DNA from: Gemmatimonadota bacterium
GTDB lineage: Bacteria; Gemmatimonadota; Gemmatimonadetes; Longimicrobiales; Gaopeijiaceae
Assembly (NCBI GenBank): GCA_003562075.1
Contig: PWWP01000345.1
Coordinates: forward strand, 1-64,000
DNA length: 64,000 nucleotides
Direction: 5' to 3'
The notes under the pieces were generated by a model that was not told the DNA's origin, made no database searches, and saw nothing but the letters and a program-made list of their open reading frames with translations. The position numbers and the translations under genes were made by a program. The first letter of the stretch is position 1; the number at the start of each line of letters is the position of its first letter. This document shows positions 1-9,255 of this stretch, piece after piece.

Positions 1-3
1 ACA

Positions 4-43
4 ACGCCCCCTCTCGAGCTCCTTCGCTCAGAGGGGGCGTTTT
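4..43 (+). terminator. Rho-independent terminator
   Basis: Perfect 11-bp inverted repeat ACGCCCCCTCT/AGAGGGGGCGT followed by TTTT. Confidence 0.8.
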
Positions 44-101
44 GCGTTCAGGCCATGCAGATCTGTTTCCCCACCGGTCCGGACTGTACCTTTCAGGTAT
101 G

Positions 102-1082
102 GATACTCAGGCCTCAAATCAGCCAACAGCCTCCGGTCTAGAGGGTGTACGCCGTCCAGAAAACGGAGTGCCGACCCGTGCCGGCTTCGTCACCCTCATC
201 GGTGCTCCGAACGCAGGGAAATCCACCCTTCTGAATGCGCTGGTGGGAGAGCGACTGAGCATCGTGAGCAAACGACCTCAGACTACTTGGCGGCGGATCA
301 CCGGGATCCGGAGCGACAGCGTACATCAAATGATCTTTCTCGATACTCCCGGCGTCCTGGAGCCTCGAGACCTGATCCATCAGGCGCTTATGCTGGAAGC
401 AGAAGGAGCGCTCCGGGACGCAGATATCCTCCTGCCGGTCCTGGACCCACTCCATCCACTGAACGAGCAGGGCCGGAGCCTGCTCTCGAGGATGATCCGG
501 CAATTCGGTGTTCCCGTAGTCGCTGCCGTTACCAAGGTAGACCTGGCACGGGACGATCAGATTGCCGAGCAGGTCTCCTGGGCCCGGACCCTGGGGGCTG
601 GAGAAGTCTGCCCCGTGTCCGGGACCACGGGCCAGGGCGTCAGTCAGCTCATCCAAGCCCTCCACGGACGACTTCCCGAAAGCCCGTTTTTCTACCCAGA
701 AGACGAGGTCGCCACGGCACCCGTTCGCTTCTTCGTAGGGGAGCTGGTCCGTGAAACGGTCTTCGAACGCTTTCACGAAGAGATACCCTACGCCACCTTC
801 TGTGAGGTAGAGGAGTTTCGGGAGGGCGGGGGCCGGACCTACATTCAGGTCAACATCTTCGTGGAACGGTCCTCCCAGAAAGGTATCCTGATCGGAGACA
901 AGGGTCAGGCCATCCGGGAGCTCGGCACAGAGAGCCGCCAGAAGATCGAGGCCTTCCTGGACACTCCGGTGTACCTGGACCTCTGGGTGAAAGTACTGCC
1001 TCGCTGGAGAAAGAAACGTGGAGAACTCCGCCGCCTCGGCCTCCCGGTACCGGAGGCAGGGAAATCCCGCCCCCATGGTTGA
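102..1082 (+). CDS. era: GTPase Era
   Basis: G1 motif GAPNAGKST, DTPG, TKVD and C-terminal KH domain (IGDKGQAIRELG); ORF 42..1082, start likely the internal ATG (MDTQASN). Confidence 0.95.
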   Translation, partial: DTQASNQPTASGLEGVRRPENGVPTRAGFVTLIGAPNAGKSTLLNALVGERLSIVSKRPQTTWRRITGIRSDSVHQMIFLDTPGVLEPRDLIHQALMLEAEGALRDADILLPVLDPLHPLNEQGRSLLSRMIRQFGVPVVAAVTKVDLARDDQIAEQVSWARTLGAGEVCPVSGTTGQGVSQLIQALHGRLPESPFFYPEDEVATAPVRFFVGELVRETVFERFHEEIPYATFCEVEEFREGGGRTYIQVNIFVERSSQKGILIGDKGQAIRELGTESRQKIEAFLDTPVYLDLWVKVLPRWRKKRGELRRLGLPVPEAGKSRPHG

Positions 1083-2109
1083 TCCAAGGCGCCTCGCATG
1101 GCTGGTCCTCGGGTTCCTCGTTCCTGCAGGGACCCTCGCTCAGAGTGTGGATTCTGATCAACTGACTCCAGCCACGACGCAACAGGGCAGTAGCTCCGCC
1201 CAATCCAGGACGGAAGGGGCTCTCTTCCTTCTGCTTCCCAGTGGCGCCCAGGGAGTCGCTGTCGGCCGAGCGATGACGGCCCGCTCATCATCGGAATCGG
1301 CATTCTGGAATCCAGCCGGATTGGCAGGCCTGGAAAGCAGCCGCGTCCTTCTTTTCCGGGGTGACCATGTGGCCGGAGAGGCCACAGGGATTTCGGCCCT
1401 CCTGGCCGGTGCAGGGCGGGGGAGCCTGGCCCTTTCCTACCAGCTTCTGGACGTGGGCACGCAGGACCTCCGCGATCCGGACGGCCAGGTGGTGGGATCC
1501 ATCTCGGTTCGATCCCACCTGGGCTTGGTCTCTGGCGGCATCTCCATCGGCTCCCGTATCCGTACGGGCGTCAATCTCAAGTCCCTCCAGTATCGGGTGA
1601 CCTGCCGCGGCCAATGTCCTGACGGGAGCGTATCCGCAACGTCCTATGCCACGGATCTCGGGATCCAGGCTCGGCCCCTGCGCAATCAGCCACTTGAACT
1701 CGGGCTCATGGTGGCCCACCTGGGAAATGATTTCCAGGTCGAGGGCTCTCAGCAGGCCGATCCTCTCCCCACCCGCATCCGCCTCGGTGCGGCATATGAC
1801 ATCCTGGACGCCTTCGCGGAGGAGGACCTGGGGATGAGCATCATGTTCGAACTCGAAGATCGGCTTCGAGATCCCGGTCAGCTTTCCTACCTTGTCGGGG
1901 CGGAGTTCTTCGCCGAAGCCGGGGCCATCGACCAGGTTTCCATTCGGGGTGGGTACATCTTTGGAAAGAGGAACCAGACGGATGGGGCTGGGCTGGGCTT
2001 CGGCGTCCACTACGATAGGGTCGAATTCGGAATTGCCCGATCCCTTGCTCGCAGTAGCCTGAGTTCCGGAGACGAGCCGGTCCACGTGACCTTGGGATTC
2101 ACCTTCTGA
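1075..2109 (+). CDS. PorV/PorQ-like outer membrane beta-barrel protein
   Basis: Signal peptide then GVAVGRAMTARSSSESAFWNPAGLAGL, typical of the PorV/PorQ family, and C-terminal beta-strand LGFTF. Confidence 0.75.
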   Translation: MVDPRRLAWLVLGFLVPAGTLAQSVDSDQLTPATTQQGSSSAQSRTEGALFLLLPSGAQGVAVGRAMTARSSSESAFWNPAGLAGLESSRVLLFRGDHVAGEATGISALLAGAGRGSLALSYQLLDVGTQDLRDPDGQVVGSISVRSHLGLVSGGISIGSRIRTGVNLKSLQYRVTCRGQCPDGSVSATSYATDLGIQARPLRNQPLELGLMVAHLGNDFQVEGSQQADPLPTRIRLGAAYDILDAFAEEDLGMSIMFELEDRLRDPGQLSYLVGAEFFAEAGAIDQVSIRGGYIFGKRNQTDGAGLGFGVHYDRVEFGIARSLARSSLSSGDEPVHVTLGFTF

Positions 2110-2273
2110 CACCACCCCGCCGACAGGGGGTGACCACTCCATACTCCCTGAAGGACCTTGGACCTGTCGCGCTCCCAGTACATCGAAGTCACTTGAGGCA
2201 GGGCGATGTACAACACTGTCAGGGTGTGCTTTACGCCGCACCACATCAGACGCCCACCAACACCCGGGACACA

Positions 2274-4388
2274 ATGAGCCGTACCGACCTTCCAGACACC
2301 AAAGCGATTCTCTCCACCTTGCGGGACTCGAATCGAGGTCCCCTCCGGCCCAAGGATCTGGCCAGAAAGCTGGAGGTCCCCAAGGCCCAGTACCGGGAGT
2401 TCCGGGACCAGTTGAAGGCGTTGGAGGGAAGCGGCCACCTCTCCCGGATCCGGGGAAACCGATACTCGGTTCCTGAGAAGATCAATCTGACGGTGGGTAA
2501 ACTCAGCGTGATCCGGTCAGGCGACGGCTTCGTCCGCCCTGAGACCAAAGGGGAGGACATCTTCGTCCCAGCCAGCCGCCAGGGCTCGGCCATGGATGGC
2601 GACAGAGTCGCCGTCCGAATCGAGGGGCACCCTCGAGGGAAAGGCCCCGTCGGCCGCATCCTCAAGATCCTGGAGCGTGCGCGACCCACAGTTGTGGGCA
2701 CCTACCGACAGAACCAGAATTTCGGCTTCATCTCGCCCCTGGATCGCCGGGTGGCTCGAGATATCCTGGTGCCTCGGGGACGGGAGGGAGACGCCAGTGA
2801 TGGAGATGTGGTGGTCGTGCGAATCACCCAGTTCGGGAGCGCCAAGCAGAATTCCTCCGGAGAGGTGGAGCGGGTTCTGGGCCCTATGGAGAAGCCGGGA
2901 GTGGATGTCCTGGCAATCCTACATGGGCACGGGCTTCCAGAGGAGTTCCCGGCCGAGGTGGAGGAGGCAGCAGCTGGCGCCGCCGAGCGGATGGACGTGC
3001 CCGGCGAACGGGTGGACCACCGAGACCTCCACGTGTTCACCATCGATCCGACTGAAGCTCGGGATCACGATGACGCCCTCTCCATTCGCCCTCTGGACCG
3101 GCCAGGCGTCTTCGAGGTTGGCATCCACATCGCCGATGTGGCCCACTTCGTCGAGGAAGGGTCCGTCCTCGACATGGAAGCCCTGAACCGGGGAACCTCG
3201 GTGTACCTGGTGGATCAGGTCATTCCCATGCTTCCCCATCTTCTCTCGTCGGACCTCTGTTCCCTTCGAGAAGGTGAATCTCGCATGGCCTTCAGCCTCT
3301 TCGTCACGCTGGACGAAGACGGCAGGGTAGGAAAGCATCGCTTCGAGAGAACCTGGATTCGATGCAAACAAAGCCTGGACTACGGCCAGGTCCAGGCCCT
3401 CCTGGAGGATCGCGAGTCCATCGACAAGGTCACGGACGAAGCGATCCTCCAGCTGAATGCCATCGCCCAGAAACTCCGGGAGAAACGGCGAGCACGGGGA
3501 TCACTGGATTTCGATCTCCCCGAAGCGCGGGTGGTCCTGAATGCAGAAGGGGTCCCCCAGGACATCCAGAAGGTCCAACAACTGGAGTCTCACCAACTCA
3601 TCGAAGATTTCATGCTCCTGGCCAATGAAGTGGTGGCTGGGGAAGCGACGAAGCGCCGACTCCCCATCCCCTTCCGCATCCACGAGTCACCAGCCAAGGA
3701 TCGAGGGGAGGACCTACGGTCGTTCCTGGCTTCGGTAGGTCACACCCTTCCCAAGGGTCCGCTTGAAGGGAAGGCGCTCCAGGCCGTACTCGACCGAGTT
3801 GAAGGTCGCCCGGAGCAGAGCCTCATCTCCACCGTGATCCTCCGCTCCATGCAGAAGGCCCGCTATGACCCCGAGAACCTGGGTCACTTTGGTCTGGCCT
3901 CACCTGCCTATGCCCACTTCACCTCTCCCATTCGTCGTTATCCGGACCTGGTCACCCACCGAGTCCTGGCTCGGGCCCTGGTCGATGAAAAAGAAGTTCC
4001 GGACCGCTGGGGAGGAGAGCACCTGGAGGAGGTGTGCGAGCGAAGCAGTGAGCAGGAAAGAAAGGCCCAGCGGGCCGAACGGGACTCGGTGGACATGAAG
4101 AAGATCGAGTTCATGAAGCGACACCTGGGAGACGATTTCCCCGGAACGATCGCAGGGGTGACATCGTTCGGGTTCTTCGTTCTCCTGGATGACTTCTTCG
4201 TCGAGGGATTGGTCCACGTGAGCACATTGAACGACGACTACTACGAATTTGTCGAAGAGGCATACGCCCTGGTCGGGGAGCGGAGCCGGAAGCGGTTCCA
4301 GATCGGTCAACGAGTTCAAGTCCAGGTGGCACGAGCCGACAAGGAGGAACGTCAGATCGACTTCAAACTTCTGGAGAAGCTCTCCTGA
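2274..4388 (+). CDS. rnr: Ribonuclease R
   Basis: RNB catalytic motifs (DPTEARDHDDALSI, FTSPIRRYPDLVTHR) and C-terminal S1 domain. Confidence 0.95.
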   Translation: MSRTDLPDTKAILSTLRDSNRGPLRPKDLARKLEVPKAQYREFRDQLKALEGSGHLSRIRGNRYSVPEKINLTVGKLSVIRSGDGFVRPETKGEDIFVPASRQGSAMDGDRVAVRIEGHPRGKGPVGRILKILERARPTVVGTYRQNQNFGFISPLDRRVARDILVPRGREGDASDGDVVVVRITQFGSAKQNSSGEVERVLGPMEKPGVDVLAILHGHGLPEEFPAEVEEAAAGAAERMDVPGERVDHRDLHVFTIDPTEARDHDDALSIRPLDRPGVFEVGIHIADVAHFVEEGSVLDMEALNRGTSVYLVDQVIPMLPHLLSSDLCSLREGESRMAFSLFVTLDEDGRVGKHRFERTWIRCKQSLDYGQVQALLEDRESIDKVTDEAILQLNAIAQKLREKRRARGSLDFDLPEARVVLNAEGVPQDIQKVQQLESHQLIEDFMLLANEVVAGEATKRRLPIPFRIHESPAKDRGEDLRSFLASVGHTLPKGPLEGKALQAVLDRVEGRPEQSLISTVILRSMQKARYDPENLGHFGLASPAYAHFTSPIRRYPDLVTHRVLARALVDEKEVPDRWGGEHLEEVCERSSEQERKAQRAERDSVDMKKIEFMKRHLGDDFPGTIAGVTSFGFFVLLDDFFVEGLVHVSTLNDDYYEFVEEAYALVGERSRKRFQIGQRVQVQVARADKEERQIDFKLLEKLS

Positions 4389-4515
4389 CGTACCGAGACG
4401 GCGTGCTTCGAACGGTTCACGGGGCCAAGTCATCTCCCCGGCCCGCATTGACCTGCCCCGGACCGGGGCTGTACCCTTCTCAGAACCCTTTTCGGCCCTC
4501 CTGAGAGTGACCGGC

Positions 4516-5523
4516 ATGCCGGCGGACCAGACACTCCTCTACTTTGACGGCGGTCAGAACGCCCCTGCACCCCTTCTTCTCGACTTCGCCGAGCGGAACG
4601 GGCTGGCAGTCGTTGCGTTGGACCGGCCCGACGAGGTGGTGGAGCGGACCAATCGTGCATTTCCGGCGTGCTTGGTGCTGGATGCGGCTTGGAACCCGGA
4701 CCAGGTCATGGCCCTCTGTAAACGCATCAAGGGAGACACCTTTTCCTCCATCGTTCCGGTGGCCGTCCTCGTTCCCACATCCCCATCGGGGCAAGCGGCC
4801 CGGGGGTTGGAGGCAGGAGCCGATGAGGTCCTCCGCGAAGGGATCCCGGACCGGGAGAAGCGCCTCCGGCTCGAACTGCTTCTTCGTCGAGCAGCCAGGG
4901 ATGTCTCTGTTCACCCGACGACACGGCTTCCTGGTACGGTTCAGATTGAACGAGAATTGGGACGACTTCTGGACGACGGGAGTCCGTTCGCAGTTTGCTA
5001 CGCCGATCTCGACCACTTCAAGGAATTCAACGACCGGTACAGCTACGCTCGAGGGGACCGGGTGATCCTCCTGACAGCCATGATCCTTCGGGACATGGTC
5101 CGGGCTCTCGCTCCCGGAGGGTTTGTGGGGCACATCGGCGGTGACGACTTCATCTTCACCCTGTCCCTGGACCGGCTCGAACCGGTGTGTGGAGAGATTC
5201 TCCCCCTCTTCGACGAGCTCATTCCCTTCCAGTACACCGAGACAGACCGCTCTGCGGGCTATTTTCTGGGGAAGGACCGCCGTGGCGCAGTCCACCGAAT
5301 CCCCCTCATGACTCTCAGCATCGGGGTCGTCACAAACCGACTTGGAAACTTCGCCCATCCCGCCCAGCTAGGAGAGCGTGCGGCCGAAATGAAGAGCTTC
5401 GCGAAGTCCATTCCGGGTTCCGTCTACGTGGTGGACCGACGGCATCCGGCCCCTGCAGTCCAGGAACCCGAGGACGCCGACAGCCCGGGAGGCCCTTCAA
5501 GTCCCGACTCGAGCCAGGAGTGA
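4516..5523 (+). CDS. Receiver-like plus GGDEF-domain protein (GGDDF variant)
   Basis: CYADLDHFKEFNDRYSYARGDRVI and GHIGGDDFIF are GGDEF-fold signatures; N-terminal receiver-like segment ACLVLDAAW. Confidence 0.7.
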   Translation: MPADQTLLYFDGGQNAPAPLLLDFAERNGLAVVALDRPDEVVERTNRAFPACLVLDAAWNPDQVMALCKRIKGDTFSSIVPVAVLVPTSPSGQAARGLEAGADEVLREGIPDREKRLRLELLLRRAARDVSVHPTTRLPGTVQIERELGRLLDDGSPFAVCYADLDHFKEFNDRYSYARGDRVILLTAMILRDMVRALAPGGFVGHIGGDDFIFTLSLDRLEPVCGEILPLFDELIPFQYTETDRSAGYFLGKDRRGAVHRIPLMTLSIGVVTNRLGNFAHPAQLGERAAEMKSFAKSIPGSVYVVDRRHPAPAVQEPEDADSPGGPSSPDSSQE

Positions 5524-5525
5524 AC

Positions 5526-6290
5526 GTGTCATCAACGACTGCACCTTTCTCGGTTGAATGTCCGGCTTGCGACACGTCGTTTCCGGTAGACCCGGAACGG
5601 GTCCCCACTTCAGGCGTCCGTGCCATCTGTTCGACATGCATGCGGACGTTCCTCGTAATCCTCCCCGAATCGTTCCTCGATCATCGGGCCCCGGAGCCGC
5701 AAGAGGACGGAACCACCGGTATCCGGGAGGTTCCAGCACCTGCCCCCGCCACCGAGGACGCAGTTCACACTGAGGAGGACTCGGCAGAGGAACCGACACC
5801 AGACTCAGCCAGAGCTGACCTGTCCCAGGAAGGGTCCTCGAGTGCCCCGGCCCCTGAGACGGTCATTCCTCCACCACCGGAAGAGACTGGCGCTGAGAAG
5901 CCATCTCACGCTCCTGGAACGGACATCCGGGATGCAGGCTTCCACGACCTCACTTCGCTGACCTCGGAGGCACTGGAAGAAGCCCATGAGGAGGACGAGG
6001 AGACCGCGGCTGCGGCCCTCTCCAGTGGCATCAGTCGGTTCGGTCGCCGCGATCCACACGAACGGGCACGGCGCCTGGCTCGCGTCCTGGTCTCGGACAT
6101 CATCGCCTACTATCCGGAGAAACACGCCCGGGCGGTGGAGGAGGGAAGAGTGAAGGAGACCTTCGCTGAGGAGGTGGAGAAGTCAAGGCGGGAGTACACA
6201 GACCAGGTCGGGGAGGAGATGGCCGCATCCACGGACTACTTCCGGGATGCCCTCAATCAGGTCCTGGCAAGAGGCAGAATCGTATTCTGA
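5526..6290 (+). CDS. MJ0042-type zinc-ribbon N-terminal domain protein
   Basis: GTG start; CPACDTSFPVDPERVPTSGVRAICSTC zinc-ribbon pattern; acidic linker; helical C-terminus. Confidence 0.65.
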   Translation: MSSTTAPFSVECPACDTSFPVDPERVPTSGVRAICSTCMRTFLVILPESFLDHRAPEPQEDGTTGIREVPAPAPATEDAVHTEEDSAEEPTPDSARADLSQEGSSSAPAPETVIPPPPEETGAEKPSHAPGTDIRDAGFHDLTSLTSEALEEAHEEDEETAAAALSSGISRFGRRDPHERARRLARVLVSDIIAYYPEKHARAVEEGRVKETFAEEVEKSRREYTDQVGEEMAASTDYFRDALNQVLARGRIVF

Positions 6291-6317
6291 TCGAGGGGAC
6301 ATCCCAGGGGATATCGG

Positions 6318-6346
6318 TTGAATGGCTCCTGGGCCCAGGGTATATT
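6318..6346 (+). promoter_or_regulatory. Candidate sigma70-type promoter
   Basis: TTGAAT, 17-nt spacer, TATATT. Confidence 0.5.
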
Positions 6347-6352
6347 TGAAAG

Positions 6353-6458
6353 TCTTGGGGTCGTGAAATACCCCAGGGTTCATCCGCCAGTCGACCCAGG
6401 GGGTCTCGTCGACAGTGTGGGAGGGGCCGTCCCCTGCTGGGCGGCCCCTTATTCTTTT
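6353..6458 (+). ncRNA. Candidate small structured RNA or prfB leader/attenuator
   Basis: Starts after promoter 6318-6346; hairpins CTTGGGGT/ACCCCAGG and GACCC/GGGTC, then terminator hairpin with T-rich tail; no convincing CDS. Confidence 0.4.
6423..6458 (+). terminator. Putative intrinsic terminator
   Basis: GGGGCCG...CGGCCCC stem followed by TTATTCTTTT. Confidence 0.6.
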
Positions 6459-6534
6459 CCCTGCACACGACGATCTACTCCGTGAGGCTGACGGAATCAC
6501 ATCGCATTTACATGAGATCAGGATTTCTCCATCC

Positions 6535-7645
6535 ATGAATCAAGACGATCGAAATCGCGTTCTGGAACTCCAGGAACGAATCGAGCAGCTCAGGGGGTTC
6601 CTTTGACATCCCTCACCGGGAGCGACGAATAGAGGAGCTGGAAGCCCGCATGACGGCCCCCACTTTCTGGGACCAGCCGGACCAGGCCCGAGAGGTCATG
6701 GAGGAATCCAATCGCCTGAAAGGCTGGGTGGAGCCCTGGAATTCCCTCGATACCAAAGCTGGAGAACTGGCCGAATTGGCCGAACTCCTCCTGGATGACC
6801 CTGATCCCGAACTGGAGAAGGAGTGGAAGCAGGAATCGTCCAAACTCAGGAAACGCTTGGAGGAGCTGGAGCTCAGGACCATGCTCCAGGGGGAAAACGA
6901 CCACCGAAACGCCCTGCTGACCATTCACGCAGGAGCTGGCGGCACCGAGTCCCAGGACTGGGCCGAAATGCTCATGCGTATGTACCGGAAATGGGCTGAT
7001 CGGCAGGGCTACTCGGTGGACCTTCTGGACATCCAGCACGGAGAGGAGGCGGGCATCAAGGGCGTGACGCTCCAGATCGAAGGCGATTCAGCCTACGGGT
7101 TCCTGAAGGCGGAGAAGGGGGTCCATCGCCTCGTCCGGATCTCCCCCTTCGATTCCCAGTCCAGACGCCACACCTCCTTCGCCTCCGTCTTCGTATATCC
7201 GGAGGTGGACGACGACATCGAGGTCGATATCGATGATGGCGACCTGAGAGTCGATACCTTCCGAGCATCAGGAGCCGGTGGCCAGCATGTGAACAAGACG
7301 GACTCGGCCATCCGGATCACCCACGAACCCACGGGGATCGTGGTTTCCTGCCAGAAGGAACGATCCCAGCACAAGAACAAGGCAACGGCCATGAAGATGC
7401 TTCGGGCCGCCCTCTACGACCGGGCCTTGGAGGAGCGAGAAAAGGAGCGAGAAGCCGTGGAGGCCACAAAGACGGAGATCGGGTGGGGGAACCAGATCCG
7501 CTCTTACGTTTTTCAGCCCTACACCATGGTGAATGATCACCGGACGGAGCTCAAACTCGGTGACGTCGATTCCGTCATGGAGGGTGAACTGGACCCCTTC
7601 ATCGAAGCCTACCTGAAGAAGTTCGGAGCCCAGAGCACAGTATGA
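6535..7645 (+). CDS. prfB: Peptide chain release factor 2, programmed +1 frameshift
   Basis: ORF1 MNQDDRNRVLELQERIEQLRGFL ends at TGA 6604-6606; continues in +1 frame as DIPHRERRIEELEARM...; GAGGQHVNKTDSAIRITH. Confidence 0.95.
6592..6607 (+). promoter_or_regulatory. prfB: prfB programmed +1 frameshift site
   Basis: AGGGGGTTCCTTTGAC: SD-like AGGGGG, CTT slippery codon, TGA stop, following C. Confidence 0.93.
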
Positions 7646-9255
7646 CCAAGAAGACCACCTCCGGGGCACCGTCCCCGTCCGCCTCCGGTACCGAGTCCTC
7701 AACTCATGAGGCCGGCACCGACGATGAGAGCCATCTCCTCCAGGTTCGGCGTCAGAAACTGGAAGCCCTGAAGGAGAAAGGGGTGACCCCTTTCGCGTAT
7801 CAATTTGATCGAAGTCACCCCTCCCATGAGGCGATCCGACTCTTTGAGGAGGCCGAGAGCGATGAGCGGCTCGATGATCGGGGGCAGGCCGGATCCGTCC
7901 GAGTAGCAGGCCGCATTCTCAGTTGGCGAAGCCATGGAAAGAGTGCCTTTGCCCACATCGAAGACGGCTATGGACGAATCCAGCTCTACTTCCGACTGAA
8001 CGTCCTGGGGGAGGAAAGCTTCTCTGATCTGGACCTTCTGGACCTGGGGGACTGGATCGGTGTGGAAGGCCCCCTCTTCCGAACCCGGACCGGGGAGGTG
8101 ACCGTGCAGGTCTCGGACTGGACCATCCTCTCCAAGTCACTCCGGCCCCTTCCCATCGGAAAAGAGGAGGTGGACCCGGAGACGGGGGAGCGAGTGGTCC
8201 ACTCCGGCTTCTCCGACACCCAGGGCCGCTACCGACAACGCTACGCGGACCTGGCCGTACATCCGGACGTCCGGGAGACCTTCCGACTCAGGGCCCTTCT
8301 GATCCGGTCGCTCCGCTCCTTCCTGGATGAACGAGACTACCTGGAGGTTGAGACCCCCATCCTCCAGCCCGTATACGGAGGGGCGGCAGCCCGGCCTTTC
8401 ACGACCCACCACAACGCCCTGGACACCCGCCTCTACTTGAGGATCGCCGACGAGCTCTACCTGAAGCGGCTCATCGTCGGTGGGATGGAACGGGTCTATG
8501 AGATCGGCAAGGACTTCCGGAACGAGGGCATCGACCGATCCCACAATCCGGAGTTCACCATGCTGGAGTTCTACCAGGCCTTCGCTGATTACAGCGACAT
8601 GATGGATCTCGTAGAGGAGATGCTGCACAGAGCATCAGTGGAGACCACCGGGGGAGCGCAGGTCACCAGCGGCGATCACGAGATCGACTTCTCACCCCCC
8701 TTCCGACGGGTACGCTTCGTGGAGACGCTGAGCAAGGCCCTGGATCACTCCATCCATGAGCTCAGCGATGAGGAACTTCGTGAGCGGGCCCGTGGGATCG
8801 TGGGCGATGAGGCGGATCAGATGGGGCGTGGACGCCTCCTGGACAAGCTCTTCGGAGCGCTGGTGGAACCCTCCCTTGTTCAACCCACCTACGTCATGGA
8901 CTATCCGGTGGAGCTATCGCCACTGGCCAAGCTGCACAGGGACGATCCACGCCTGACCGAGCGATTTGAGCTCTTCGTGGATGGCCGGGAACTGGCCAAC
9001 GCCTTCTCCGAACTCAACGACCCTCTGGACCAACGGGGACGGTTCGAAGCCCAGGCCCGCCTCCGAGCGGCCGGCGACGACGAGACCCACCCGGTGGATG
9101 AAGACTACATCCGCGCCATGGAGTACGGGATGCCCCCCACCGGCGGGGTTGGCATCGGCATTGACCGACTGGTCATGATCCTGGCCGACAAGCCCTCCAT
9201 CCGAGACGTCATTCTCTTTCCCACTCTCCGGCCGGAGGAGGGAGCAACGGGATGA
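7642..9255 (+). CDS. lysS: Lysyl-tRNA synthetase, class II
   Basis: LEVETPILQPVYGGAAARPF, FRNEGIDRSHNPEFTMLE, GGVGIGIDRLVM. Confidence 0.96.
   Translation: MTKKTTSGAPSPSASGTESSTHEAGTDDESHLLQVRRQKLEALKEKGVTPFAYQFDRSHPSHEAIRLFEEAESDERLDDRGQAGSVRVAGRILSWRSHGKSAFAHIEDGYGRIQLYFRLNVLGEESFSDLDLLDLGDWIGVEGPLFRTRTGEVTVQVSDWTILSKSLRPLPIGKEEVDPETGERVVHSGFSDTQGRYRQRYADLAVHPDVRETFRLRALLIRSLRSFLDERDYLEVETPILQPVYGGAAARPFTTHHNALDTRLYLRIADELYLKRLIVGGMERVYEIGKDFRNEGIDRSHNPEFTMLEFYQAFADYSDMMDLVEEMLHRASVETTGGAQVTSGDHEIDFSPPFRRVRFVETLSKALDHSIHELSDEELRERARGIVGDEADQMGRGRLLDKLFGALVEPSLVQPTYVMDYPVELSPLAKLHRDDPRLTERFELFVDGRELANAFSELNDPLDQRGRFEAQARLRAAGDDETHPVDEDYIRAMEYGMPPTGGVGIGIDRLVMILADKPSIRDVILFPTLRPEEGATG

Noticed and set aside
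138-1076. Long antisense ORF (312 aa) opposite era and many similar shadow ORFs throughout
   Set aside because: Overlap strongly recognisable genes on the other strand; expected in high-GC DNA; no family signatures.
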